Made by a program: the position numbers and the translations under genes. Positions 45,001 to 53,219 of a stretch of DNA of 64,000 nucleotides are shown one piece after another. Under the pieces are notes generated by a model, which saw only the letters and a list, made by a program, of their open reading frames with translations, was not told where the DNA came from and made no database searches. Numbering within the stretch: the stretch's first letter is position 1; every line of letters begins with the position of its first letter. Source of the DNA: Rhizobium bangladeshense. GTDB taxonomy: Bacteria > Pseudomonadota > Alphaproteobacteria > Rhizobiales > Rhizobiaceae. The DNA lies in assembly GCF_001662075.1 (NCBI RefSeq), contig NZ_LYPL01000011.1, positions 62,001-126,000 of the forward strand, read 5' to 3'.

Positions 45001-45386
45001 AGCATGAAGGTGAAGCTCGCATAGATCAGCGAGGTGATGGTCGAGCCGATGTAGCCGAAACCGGCGCCGCGCGTCAGCAGATCGATATCGACGCCGTGGC
45101 GGATGGCGTATCGGCTGATCGGCAGACCGATTGCCAGCATGGCGAGCGAAGCGACGATGATGGCGTATAAGGCGTTGGTCGTGCCGTAGGAGAGGGTGAT
45201 GGCGCCGCCGATCGCCTCGAGCGCCAGGAAGGAGATCGCGCCGATCGCCGTCTGTGCGATGCGTTGGGAGGAGAAATGGCGGGCGCTCTTTGCGGTAAAG
45301 CGCAGCGCGTAATCTTCCAGCGTCTGGTTGGCGACCCAGCGATTATACTCGCGTCTTACCGGAATGATGCGTTGGCGCGCTGCCAT
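42003..45386 (-). CDS. NCS1 permease-hybrid histidine kinase fusion
   Basis: A 1127-residue fusion. Residues about 20-490 form an NCS1-type (purine/cytosine/allantoin) permease with roughly twelve helices (NRWVANQTLEDYALRFTAKS, RGAGFGYIGSTITSLIYASF, EQADFLRFLPPEPRRKWRHR, INVMNAYAGSLAWSNFFSRL). Residues 503-540 hold a cysteine cluster. Two helices at about 570-650 precede a coiled linker, HisKA with His686 (GLSHELRTPLNAVLGYAQIL), an ATPase domain (NLLSNAIKFTDEGS, DTGRGI, GLGLGLTI), a receiver with Asp971 (LVDILMPGMNG) and a helical tail. GGAAGGA precedes the ATG. It is likely a solute sensor signalling to the overlapping LuxR-type regulator. Confidence 0.93.
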   Translation of the reverse strand: MAARQRIIPVRREYNRWVANQTLEDYALRFTAKSARHFSSQRIAQTAIGAISFLALEAIGGAITLSYGTTNALYAIIVASLAMLAIGLPISRYAIRHGVDIDLLTRGAGFGYIGSTITSLIYASFTFMLFAIEASIMSGALELALGIPLWIGYIVSAVMVIPLVTHGVRLISKFQLMTQPFWIVLNILPFLFIAFMDWEKFDLWRAFAGIRHVSGPPGTVADFDLVEFGAASAVILALMSQIGEQADFLRFLPPEPRRKWRHRLAVFLAGPGWVVIGAPKLLAGSFLVVLTLASGVPVDRAADPAQMYLTAFGYMVPWPNAALLLMAAFVVVSQLKINVMNAYAGSLAWSNFFSRLTHSHPGRVIWLVFNVAIALLLMELGIYRLLEETLGIFSIVAMAWLCTIFADLFINKPLGLAPPGIEFKRAHLYDINPVGLGAMAMSATVSLIAHFGAFGPLAASLAPYISLAVALIASPALAWVTKGKFYLARKPRQSWKNLTNITCSVCEHPFEPEDMAWCPAYAAPICSLCCSLDSRCHDMCKPAARFNAQVGTVAKVLLPETVLSKLTTRLGRYGIAVVLALAAIGAILAMIAHQVAAASPETAEVVNRTILVVFFVFSVISGVVCWFYVLAHDSRVVAEEESSRQNTLLLKEIAAHKKTDAALQNAKEMAEAANRAKSRYVVGLSHELRTPLNAVLGYAQILERDETIPAPRQSSIKVIRRSAEHLSGLIDGLLDISKIEAGRLQVYSNEINIQDFLDQIVEMFRPQAQAKGLTFAHDRSPALPQFVRTDEKRLRQILVNLLSNAIKFTDEGSVSFDVGYRSQVATFTVADTGRGITEKDLPRIYEPFQRGEAESVRPMPGLGLGLTITRLLTNTLGGEISVSSVKDEGSTFRVRLMLSAVMRAAAPPQEKRIIGYDGSRRTVVVVDDNEDHREMMREILAPLDFIVLTAAGGTECLTLIDGIMPDLFLVDILMPGMNGWQLVSRLREAGQTAPMVMLSANIGDAAVLSDSDDSHNDAIGKPVDIRQLRDKLALHLGLNWIYADDAHAVVEETEAPMLSPGPAHVQELLRLGEIGYIRGIEAKLSDLAKLEANRPFTEELRAYVAAFDMTGFMAFLHDFDEKVESIG

Positions 45387-45565
45387 GTCTTCCTTCCGGC
45401 ATTCCGGTTGGCCTATCGTCTCGAAACAGTTTTGGCGGGATGGGTGAGAAAGGCAAGGGGCGGAGCACTGGGAGATTCACTGAACTGCCATATTTTTGAA
45501 GCCGCTCTGTCACACTAGCCCTCTAAACCCTCCCGCCGTTCCTTCAACCATTTCAGGTGCCACCC

Positions 45566-47470
45566 ATGTCTGTTTCAAGCCTTTTCCGCCTGAGCACCGC
45601 TCTCGTCTGCCTCATTTCGATCGTGCCCTCGCTTGCCGGCGCTGAGCAGGCCACGGTGGCGAAATCGCCTTATGTCGAGGCCGGAAACACCAACAAACGC
45701 GGTGATGCCTGCTTCTCGACGGTGGACACCAATGCCGCGGTTCACCTTCTCTCCGGCTTCCTCGAAGTCTGGACCCCGCGCACGCCTTTTGTCGACGCGG
45801 GTGTCGAAGCGCCGGCCAAGGACAATTGCCCGGCGGTCGCCAAGACGGATTGGGACGGCATTCCCCTCAGCAAAACCGATGGCCAGATCGTCAACAAGCT
45901 CGTCCATGACGCCAATATCGCCTATGCCGTCAAGGTGACCAAGGCGCGGACAGACGAGCAGGCGGTTGCCGCCTATCTCGACGACCGGCGCGGCAAGAAC
46001 GCCAGCATCGTCGACGGCCTCGGTCCGCTGACGGATGCCTGGAAGGCCGGCTCCAAGCAGACCACCACGATCACCGAGGTGGCGGCCGACGCGACGACGG
46101 TCAAATATGACGACAAGGGCAACAACCGCGGCGCCGGCAGCAAGCCGGACACCGAAAACAAGACCGAGGCCAACCCGGACATGGGGCTTGCGATCGACTT
46201 CATCAACGCCGCAAGCGCTGACGGCTCGACGGAACCCGCCAAGCGCTATTTCAAATATGGCCGCCCCTACCGCTGGAGCCAGGACGTGTCGGTTGTCCCG
46301 ACCCTGGTGCCCGCCAAGAGCGGCAAGCCGGTCGAGGATGGCGGTTTCCCGAGCGGACATACGGCGGAAGCCTGGCGGGATGCGCTCGCCATGGCCTATC
46401 TCGTACCGCAGCGCTTTCAGGAAATGATCACGCGCGCCAGCGAACTGGGCGAAGATCGCATTCTTTCCGGCATGCATTCTCCGCTCGACGTGATGGGCGG
46501 CCGCATGCTCGGCACCGCGACAGTCGTCTACAATCTGAACAAGGCCGATAATGCTGCGCTGAAGAGCGATGCTTATGCCCAGGCGCAGTCATGGCTCATC
46601 GCCAAATCAGGCGTTGCCGATGCGGATGCGCTCGAAGTCGCTGCCCATGCCGCACCGCTCGCCGCGGACCGCTTCGCCGATCATGACGCCAACCGCGCCT
46701 ACGTGCTGCAGCGCCTGAGCTACGGCCTGCCGATCATTCATGCAACCGACCAGCCGGCCCGCGTGCCGCAGGGCGCCGAAGCGCTGCTCGAAACGCGTCT
46801 GCCTTATCTCGACAGCGAACAGCGCCGCGAGGTTCTGAAGACGACGGAAATCGCTTCCGGCTATCCGCTCCTCGACGACGCGGAAGGTTACGGCCGCCTC
46901 AATCTGTTTGCTGCCGCCGACGGTTATGGTGCTTTCGACCAGGACGTGACCGTAACGATGGATGCGGCCAAGGGCGGCTTCAGCGCAATCGACACCTGGC
47001 GCAACGACATCGGCGGCAAGGGCAGGTTGGTGAAGAGCGGCAGCGGCATCCTTGGGCTATCGGGCGCCAACAGCTATGCGGGCGGTACCGTTCTGGAAGA
47101 AGGCGTGCTGGTCGCCAGTTCGTCTACGGCTTTCGGCACCGGCGCGCTGACGGTGAACGGCGGTTCGCTCGTCGTGGCGGCCGAAAAGCCGTTGAGCGTG
47201 CGGGGCGATTATCAGCAGATCGCCAATGCAGTGGCAAAGCTTGCACTCGGCGCGAACGGCGCGGGCACCCTCGTTGTCAACGGCAAGGCAGAGCTCGCCG
47301 GCGACCTCGACGTGACGCTTGCCGACGGCTTCACCCCGACCCCCGGAACAAAGATCGAGATCCTGAAAGCGGGCAACGTCACCGGCAGCTTCGGCAAGTT
47401 CACCATCTCCGGCCATAAGGCGAGCCTCTCCTACGGTCCGACATCGGTTACGCTGACGATCGAGGGCTGA
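45566..47470 (+). CDS. Secreted class A acid phosphatase (PAP2) with autotransporter-type repeat
   Basis: A 634-residue exported protein. The signal peptide is LSTALVCLISIVPSLAGAEQ. The PAP2 catalytic triad of motifs is complete: K-x6-RP in KRYFKYGRPYRW, PSGH in GGFPSGHTAEAW, and R-x5-H-x3-D in RILSGMHSPLDVMGGR. Residues about 491-532 (GSGILGLSGANSYAGGTVLE, GTGALTVNGG) match the autotransporter-associated beta-strand repeat, but no beta-barrel follows and the protein ends TSVTLTIEG. It probably releases phosphate from organic esters outside the cytoplasm. It is divergent from the permease-kinase and lies upstream of urtA. Confidence 0.88.
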   Translation: MSVSSLFRLSTALVCLISIVPSLAGAEQATVAKSPYVEAGNTNKRGDACFSTVDTNAAVHLLSGFLEVWTPRTPFVDAGVEAPAKDNCPAVAKTDWDGIPLSKTDGQIVNKLVHDANIAYAVKVTKARTDEQAVAAYLDDRRGKNASIVDGLGPLTDAWKAGSKQTTTITEVAADATTVKYDDKGNNRGAGSKPDTENKTEANPDMGLAIDFINAASADGSTEPAKRYFKYGRPYRWSQDVSVVPTLVPAKSGKPVEDGGFPSGHTAEAWRDALAMAYLVPQRFQEMITRASELGEDRILSGMHSPLDVMGGRMLGTATVVYNLNKADNAALKSDAYAQAQSWLIAKSGVADADALEVAAHAAPLAADRFADHDANRAYVLQRLSYGLPIIHATDQPARVPQGAEALLETRLPYLDSEQRREVLKTTEIASGYPLLDDAEGYGRLNLFAAADGYGAFDQDVTVTMDAAKGGFSAIDTWRNDIGGKGRLVKSGSGILGLSGANSYAGGTVLEEGVLVASSSTAFGTGALTVNGGSLVVAAEKPLSVRGDYQQIANAVAKLALGANGAGTLVVNGKAELAGDLDVTLADGFTPTPGTKIEILKAGNVTGSFGKFTISGHKASLSYGPTSVTLTIEG

Positions 47471-47657
47471 TTTCCGTCTCAGGATGGAGGGCGTTCCCGG
47501 CTGCGGGGATGCCCTTGCTTCCCGGCCTGCCCGTTTATCCCTGCGCCTACGTCATTTTGCGTATGTGTTTTTGCGCTGCGGCACCCGATAGTCCCCTCGG
47601 CAACAGTTGATTTCCGTTTCCGGCCTGTTGCGGAACAAAAGAGGGGAGTTCAATCAG

Positions 47658-48950
47658 ATGAATCTCAGAACTACTATTACAGGTGCCGCGCTTGGCGCCG
47701 TCATGGCGGCGTCAGCTGCCTTCAGCGGCGCGGTTGCCGCCGACGATACGATCAAGGTCGGCGTGCTGCATTCGCTTTCAGGCACGATGGCGATTTCCGA
47801 AACCACGCTGAAAGACGCCATGCTGATGCTCATCGACGAGCAGAACAAGAAGGGCGGCCTTCTCGGCAAGAAGCTCGAAGCCGTTGTCGTCGATCCGGCT
47901 TCCGACTGGCCGCTCTTTGCCGAAAAGGCGCGTGAGCTGATCGAAAAGGACAAGGTCGCCGCCGTCTTCGGCTGCTGGACCTCGTCCTCGCGCAAATCCG
48001 TCCTGCCGGTATTCGAAGAGCTGAACTCGCTGCTCTTCTATCCGGTGCAGTATGAAGGCGAAGAATCCTCGCGCAACATCTTCTACACCGGCGCAGCGCC
48101 GAACCAGCAGGCGATCCCGGCCGTCGACTACCTGATGAACACCGAGGGCGTGAAGCGCTTCGTGCTCGAAGGCACCGACTACGTCTATCCCCGCACGACC
48201 AACAAGATCCTTGCGGCCTATCTCGAATCCAAGGGCATTCCGAAGGAAGACATTCTCGTCAACTACACGCCCTTCGGCTTCTCCGACTGGCAGACGGAAG
48301 TCGCCAAGATCAAGGAATTCGGCTCGGCCGGCAAGAAGACCGCGGTCGTCTCCACCATCAATGGCGATGCCAACGTGCCCTTCTACAAGGAACTCGGCAA
48401 CCAGGGCATCAAGGCAACCGATATTCCGGTTGTCGCCTTCTCGGTCGGCGAAGAAGAGCTTGCCGGTCTCGACACCAAGCCGCTCGTCGGCCACCTCGCC
48501 GCCTGGAACTATTTCGAGTCGGTCGAAAGCCCGGCCAACAAGAAGTTCATCAAGGAATGGCATGCGTTCACCAAGAACGACAAGCGCGTGACCAACGACC
48601 CGATGGAGGCCGCCTATATCGGCTTCAACGCCTGGGTAAAGGCCGTGCAGGCCGCCGGCACCACCAACACCGATGCCGTCCTCGACAACATCATCGGCGT
48701 CACCGTTCCGAACCTCTCCGGCGGCTATGCCACCGTCATGCCGAACCACCACATCACCAAGCCGGTGCTGATCGGTGAAATCCAGGCCGACGGCCAGTTC
48801 GAAATCGTCCAGCAGACGCCTGCCGTCGTCGGCGACGAATGGTCGGATTACCTGCCCGACTCCAAGGACCTGATCTCCGATTGGCGCAAGCCCCTCAACT
48901 GCGGCAACTTCAATGTTGCGACCGGTAAGTGCGGCGGCAAGGGCTCCTGA
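47658..48950 (+). CDS. urtA: Urea ABC transporter substrate-binding protein UrtA
   Basis: A 430-residue periplasmic binding protein. The signal peptide (TTITGAALGAVMAASAAFSG, then AVA) is followed by IKVGVLHSLSGTMAISETTL, VFGCWTSSSRKSVLPVFEEL, YPVQYEGEESSRNIFYTGAA, NQQAIPAVDYLM and VYPRTTNKILAAYL, the UrtA/FmdD pattern. GAGGGGAG precedes the ATG. A cluster with urtBCDE and urease supports urea rather than short amides. It is usually nitrogen-regulated, but I found no clear sigma-54 site. Confidence 0.95.
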   Translation: MNLRTTITGAALGAVMAASAAFSGAVAADDTIKVGVLHSLSGTMAISETTLKDAMLMLIDEQNKKGGLLGKKLEAVVVDPASDWPLFAEKARELIEKDKVAAVFGCWTSSSRKSVLPVFEELNSLLFYPVQYEGEESSRNIFYTGAAPNQQAIPAVDYLMNTEGVKRFVLEGTDYVYPRTTNKILAAYLESKGIPKEDILVNYTPFGFSDWQTEVAKIKEFGSAGKKTAVVSTINGDANVPFYKELGNQGIKATDIPVVAFSVGEEELAGLDTKPLVGHLAAWNYFESVESPANKKFIKEWHAFTKNDKRVTNDPMEAAYIGFNAWVKAVQAAGTTNTDAVLDNIIGVTVPNLSGGYATVMPNHHITKPVLIGEIQADGQFEIVQQTPAVVGDEWSDYLPDSKDLISDWRKPLNCGNFNVATGKCGGKGS

Positions 48951-49063
48951 GGAAGACCTGATCCGTTGACAGCCTGAAGACTTCCGTCCGGAGCTGATCC
49001 GGGCGGAAGCTCCGTCCTTACCGCTGCGCCTCCAGCTCAACGACAATCAAGGCGAGAGAGCCG

Positions 49064-50686
49064 ATGTTTCGCGCCATCAAGATTTTTCTTCTGACATTGT
49101 GCCTGATTTCGGGGCTGACGCTACCGGGTGCCGGCGTTCGCGCCCAGGACGATGTGCACGTCCTTGTCGATGCGCTCGGCGTCGGCGGCTTTCCCGAGCG
49201 CGATGCGGCGATCCGGGCACTCGTCGCTTCCGGGGATTCGCATGTCAGCCAGATCCTGCAGCGCTTGAGCGACGGCCAGCTCTACGTCAATTCGGAAGGC
49301 GGCCCCGTTCTCGTGCAGGGCGGCACGGAGGACGAGCCGGTTTATTCCGATCCGATCACCGGTGAGGCGGTCGCTGACATCGACCCCGACGTGATGTCGA
49401 AGGTCAAGATCAACAACGCGCTGCGCACGACGATTACGACCATGATGAGCCAGCTGACGCTGCTGAGCCCGGATCGCTCCGCGCGGCTCGCAGCGGCCGA
49501 GGGCATGCTCAAGGATGCCGATCCCGCCAATCTCGATCTCCTGAGTTCGGCTCTGTCTGCCGAGAAGGACGGTGAGATCAAAAACACCATGGAAGCGGCG
49601 CGCGCGGTGATGGTGCTGAAGAGCGACGCCGGCATCGAGGAGAAGAAGGCCGCGATCGATACGATCGCCGGCCGCGGCGGCCGGAATGCGATGACGATCC
49701 TGTCGATGGCGATGGCGACCGCGCCCGACGATCTGAAGCCGGCGATCCAGGCCGAGATCAGTTCGATCAACCGCGATCTGGCGCTTTGGGATGTCGTCCA
49801 AAACGTCTGGTACGGCCTGTCGCTCGGTTCGGTGCTGCTGCTTGCTGCGATCGGCCTTGCGATCACCTTCGGCGTCATGGGTGTCATCAACATGGCGCAT
49901 GGCGAAATGGTGATGATCGGCGCCTATACGACCTATGTCGTGCAGGAAACGATCGCCTCGGCCTTTCCTTCGCTTGCCGATTATTCGCTGGCCTTTGCGG
50001 TGCCGGCTGCCTTCCTCTTCACCGGCCTCGTCGGCTTGGTGATCGAACGTTCGGTGATCCGCTATCTCTATGGCCGGCCGTTGGAGACGCTCCTCGCCAC
50101 CTGGGGCGTTTCGCTGATCCTGCAGCAGGCAATCCGCAGCTATTTCGGCCCGACCAATCGCGAGGTCCGCAATCCGAGCTGGATGTCCGGCGCCTTCGAT
50201 TTCGGCGGGCTCGTCATCACCTGGAACCGGCTCTGGATTATCGTCTTCTCGATGGTCGTCTTCCTGGCGCTGCTGATGCTGCTCAAGCGCTCCGCCTTCG
50301 GCCTGCAGATGCGCGCGGTGACGCAGAACCGGCGCATGGCCTCCTCAATGGGGATCCGCACCGGCTGGGTCGACGCCTTCACCTTCGCGCTCGGCTCCGG
50401 CATTGCCGGCATGGCCGGCGTGGCGCTCTCGCAGATCGACAACGTCTCGCCGAATCTCGGCCAGAACTACATCATCGACAGCTTCATGGTCGTCGTCTTC
50501 GGCGGTGTCGGCAATCTCTGGGGCACGCTGGTTGGCGCCCTGTCACTCGGCGTCGTCAATAAGTTTCTCGAGCCCTTCGCCGGCGCCGTGCTCGGTAAGA
50601 TCCTGGTGCTCGTCCTCATCATTCTCTTCATTCAGAAGCGTCCGCGCGGGCTCTTCGCACTCAAAGGAAGGGCGGTGGAAGCATGA
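49064..50686 (+). CDS. urtB: Urea ABC transporter permease UrtB
   Basis: A 540-residue permease. A signal sequence and an approximately 220-residue periplasmic helical domain precede a LivH-type permease core (SLGSVLLLAAIGLAITFGVM, GVINMAHGEMVMIGAYTTYV, ATWGVSLILQQAIRSYFGPT, VVVFGGVGNLWGTLVGALSL). The long N-terminal extension is a known feature of UrtB. Its stop overlaps the urtC ATG by ATGA. Confidence 0.95.
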   Translation: MFRAIKIFLLTLCLISGLTLPGAGVRAQDDVHVLVDALGVGGFPERDAAIRALVASGDSHVSQILQRLSDGQLYVNSEGGPVLVQGGTEDEPVYSDPITGEAVADIDPDVMSKVKINNALRTTITTMMSQLTLLSPDRSARLAAAEGMLKDADPANLDLLSSALSAEKDGEIKNTMEAARAVMVLKSDAGIEEKKAAIDTIAGRGGRNAMTILSMAMATAPDDLKPAIQAEISSINRDLALWDVVQNVWYGLSLGSVLLLAAIGLAITFGVMGVINMAHGEMVMIGAYTTYVVQETIASAFPSLADYSLAFAVPAAFLFTGLVGLVIERSVIRYLYGRPLETLLATWGVSLILQQAIRSYFGPTNREVRNPSWMSGAFDFGGLVITWNRLWIIVFSMVVFLALLMLLKRSAFGLQMRAVTQNRRMASSMGIRTGWVDAFTFALGSGIAGMAGVALSQIDNVSPNLGQNYIIDSFMVVVFGGVGNLWGTLVGALSLGVVNKFLEPFAGAVLGKILVLVLIILFIQKRPRGLFALKGRAVEA

Positions 50687-51846
50687 TAACGGCCTTCCTT
50701 CTCCGGTCTCTCGATCGTAGGATCTCTGTCGCAGTCGCCTTGTTGCTGGCGGCCGCCATCCTGGTGCCGGTCTTGAACCTTGCGACCGGTCCGAGCCATC
50801 CGCTGCACATTCCGACCTATATCATGGCGCTGTTCGGCAAATATCTGACCTATGCGCTGCTGGCGCTGGCGCTTGATCTCGTCTGGGGTTTCTGCGGCAT
50901 CCTCTCGCTCGGCCACGGCGCCTTCTTCGCACTCGGCGGTTACGCGATGGGCATGTATCTGATGCGCCAGATCGGCTCGCGCGGCGTCTATGGGGATCCT
51001 GTTCTGCCGGACTTCATGGTGTTCCTGAATTGGAAGGAGCTGCCCTGGTTCTGGTACGGTTTCGACCAGTTCTGGTTCGCCGCGCTGATGGTGCTCGCCG
51101 TGCCCGGTCTGCTCGCCTTCGTCTTCGGCTGGTTTGCCTTCCGCTCGCGCGTCAACGGCGTTTACCTCTCGATCATCACCCAGGCGATGACCTATGCGCT
51201 GCTGCTTGCCTTCTTCCGCAACGACATGGGGTTCGGCGGCAATAACGGCATGACCGACTTCAAGGATATCCTCGGCTTCAACATCCAGGCCGACGGCACG
51301 CGCGCCAGCCTCTTTGCCGCGACCGCGGTCTTCCTGGCGCTGTCGCTTACGATCGCCTCGGCAATCGTGCGCTCGAAATTCGGCAAGGTGCTGGTTGGCG
51401 TGCGCGATGCGGAAAGCCGCACGCGTTTCCTCGGCTATCGCGTCGAGCATTTCAAGCTCTTCACCTTCGTCGTCTCGGCGATGATGGCGGGCATAGCCGG
51501 CGCGCTCTACGTGCCGCAGGTCGGCATCATCAATCCCGGCGAGTTCGCGCCGGCCAATTCCATCGAAGTCGTCATCTGGACGGCGGTCGGTGGGCGGGGG
51601 ACGCTGATCGGGCCGATCATCGGCGCGATCCTCGTCAATGGCGGCAAGACGATCTTCACCGGTCTCTTTCCGGAGTTCTGGCTGTTTGCGCTCGGCGGTC
51701 TTTTCGTCGCCGTCACGCTGTTCCTGCCGAAGGGCGTCGTCGGCACGGTCTCGCATTATTTCGCCAAGCGGAAAGTCGTCAGCAAGCCTGTGCCGCCGGC
51801 GGTGCAGGAAGACGGTGTCGAGCCGAAAATTCAGGCAGCGGAGTGA
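50683..51846 (+). CDS. urtC: Urea ABC transporter permease UrtC
   Basis: A 387-residue LivM-type permease. GKYLTYALLALALDLVWGFC, GILSLGHGAFFALGGYAMGM, YLSIITQAMTYALLLAFFRN, NNGMTDFKDILGF and WTAVGGRGTLIGPIIGAILV are UrtC hallmarks, with about ten helices. It is translationally coupled to urtB, and its stop sits just before urtD. Confidence 0.95.
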   Translation: MITAFLLRSLDRRISVAVALLLAAAILVPVLNLATGPSHPLHIPTYIMALFGKYLTYALLALALDLVWGFCGILSLGHGAFFALGGYAMGMYLMRQIGSRGVYGDPVLPDFMVFLNWKELPWFWYGFDQFWFAALMVLAVPGLLAFVFGWFAFRSRVNGVYLSIITQAMTYALLLAFFRNDMGFGGNNGMTDFKDILGFNIQADGTRASLFAATAVFLALSLTIASAIVRSKFGKVLVGVRDAESRTRFLGYRVEHFKLFTFVVSAMMAGIAGALYVPQVGIINPGEFAPANSIEVVIWTAVGGRGTLIGPIIGAILVNGGKTIFTGLFPEFWLFALGGLFVAVTLFLPKGVVGTVSHYFAKRKVVSKPVPPAVQEDGVEPKIQAAE

Positions 51847-51851
51847 AGGTC

Positions 51852-52607
51852 ATGATCCCTGACGTCAAACCCACCAGCGTGCTTTATCTCAGCGGCGTCT
51901 CGGTTTCCTTCGATGGCTTCAAGGCATTGAATTCGCTGTCGATCGTCATCGAACCGGGCGAACTTCGCGCCATCATCGGCCCGAACGGAGCCGGCAAGAC
52001 GACGATGATGGACATCATCACCGGCAAGACCAGGCCTGACGAAGGCGAGGTGTTCTTCAACGGCACCATCGACCTCACCAAGAAGGACGAAGCCGATATC
52101 GCCCAACTCGGCATCGGCCGCAAATTCCAGAAGCCGACGGTCTTCGAAAGCCATACGGTGTGGGACAATCTCGAACTGGCGCTTAACCGCCGCCGCTCGG
52201 TGTTTTCGACGCTATTATACCGGCTTTCGGGGGAGGACACGGCACGCATCGAGGAGATTCTCGAGACGGTGCGGCTGACGCACCGACGCGACGAGTTGGC
52301 CGCCAACCTCTCGCACGGGCAGAAGCAGTGGCTGGAGATCGGCATGCTGCTTGCGCAGGAGCCGAAGCTGCTGCTCGTCGACGAGCCGGTGGCCGGCATG
52401 ACCGATGCGGAAACGGCGGAGACGGCGATCCTGCTCAAGGACATTGCCAGGACCCGCTCGGTCGTCGTTGTCGAACACGATATGGGCTTCATCCGCGACC
52501 TCGGCGTCAAGGTGACCTGCCTTGCAGAAGGCTCGGTGCTGGCGGAAGGCTCGATCGACTTCGTCAGCGCCGATCCTAAGGTGATCGAGAACTATCTGGG
52601 GCGGTGA
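51852..52607 (+). CDS. urtD: Urea ABC transporter ATPase UrtD
   Basis: A 251-residue ATPase. Walker A is GPNGAGKTT, the signature LSHGQKQWLEIGMLLAQEP, and Walker B LLLVDEPVAGMTDAETAETA. FDGFKALNSLSIVIEPGELR is typical of UrtD. ATG 51852 is preferred; an in-frame GTG at 51843 overlapping the urtC stop is possible. It is followed by an unrelated gene before urtE. Confidence 0.94.
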   Translation: MIPDVKPTSVLYLSGVSVSFDGFKALNSLSIVIEPGELRAIIGPNGAGKTTMMDIITGKTRPDEGEVFFNGTIDLTKKDEADIAQLGIGRKFQKPTVFESHTVWDNLELALNRRRSVFSTLLYRLSGEDTARIEEILETVRLTHRRDELAANLSHGQKQWLEIGMLLAQEPKLLLVDEPVAGMTDAETAETAILLKDIARTRSVVVVEHDMGFIRDLGVKVTCLAEGSVLAEGSIDFVSADPKVIENYLGR

Positions 52608-52682
52608 TGAATGCAACTGCAGGCTTGAACCTGACAAGGGAACACGCTCTAAAACGAGGGGGTTTTATCGTGGGGTTTCGTG

Positions 52683-53201
52683 ATGGCTTTTCTCGGTATT
52701 CTGGTCGCGGCGATCAGCGGCGCTGTCATCTGGTATTGGCGTTTTAAAATGGTGCGTGAGGCGGGAAACGAGATCATCGATTCCGTCGAGCGCATGCGGG
52801 GCGCCTATAAGCGCGGAAAGCTTCGCAAACAGGCGGAGGCAGCGCCGCTGGCCTCGATCGCCGATCCGGCGATTGCGGCGGTGGCCTTCTTCTTCTGCCT
52901 TGGCAAGGAGAAACCGATGTATCTCGACGCGGCGAAGGATGTCGTCCGCAACCGCATGAAGGGCATCATCCGGCCGGGCGATATGGAAGAGGTGCTGGTT
53001 TTCGGCGAGTGGGCGTCCAAGAACGTGACGAGCCCCGAAGATCCGATCCGCCGCTTCCGGGATCTCTGGCTAAAGGCGCTCGACATACCGGAGCGTCAGC
53101 AGCTGATCGGCATTGCCGAGGACGTGGCCGCAGTTGGCGGCGAGAGAACGAAAGAACAGGAGTACGCCTTGCAGACGCTGAGGCGCACGCTGATGAACTG
53201 A
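52683..53201 (+). CDS. Unknown membrane-anchored protein inserted between urtD and urtE
   Basis: A 172-residue protein. An N-terminal hydrophobic segment (AFLGILVAAISGAVIWYWRF) is followed by basic residues and a helical domain (IADPAIAAVAFFFCLGKEKP, DAAKDVVRNRMKGIIRPGDM, RRFRDLWLKALDIPERQQLI, GIAEDVAAVGG). The helical part and the DVAAVGGERTKEQEYAL end resemble a TerB-like fold, a tentative idea. It breaks the normally contiguous urtD-urtE pair on the same strand, so it is probably expressed with the transporter. Function unknown. Confidence 0.78.
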   Translation: MAFLGILVAAISGAVIWYWRFKMVREAGNEIIDSVERMRGAYKRGKLRKQAEAAPLASIADPAIAAVAFFFCLGKEKPMYLDAAKDVVRNRMKGIIRPGDMEEVLVFGEWASKNVTSPEDPIRRFRDLWLKALDIPERQQLIGIAEDVAAVGGERTKEQEYALQTLRRTLMN

Positions 53202-53219
53202 TGGGAAACGGGTGAACGG

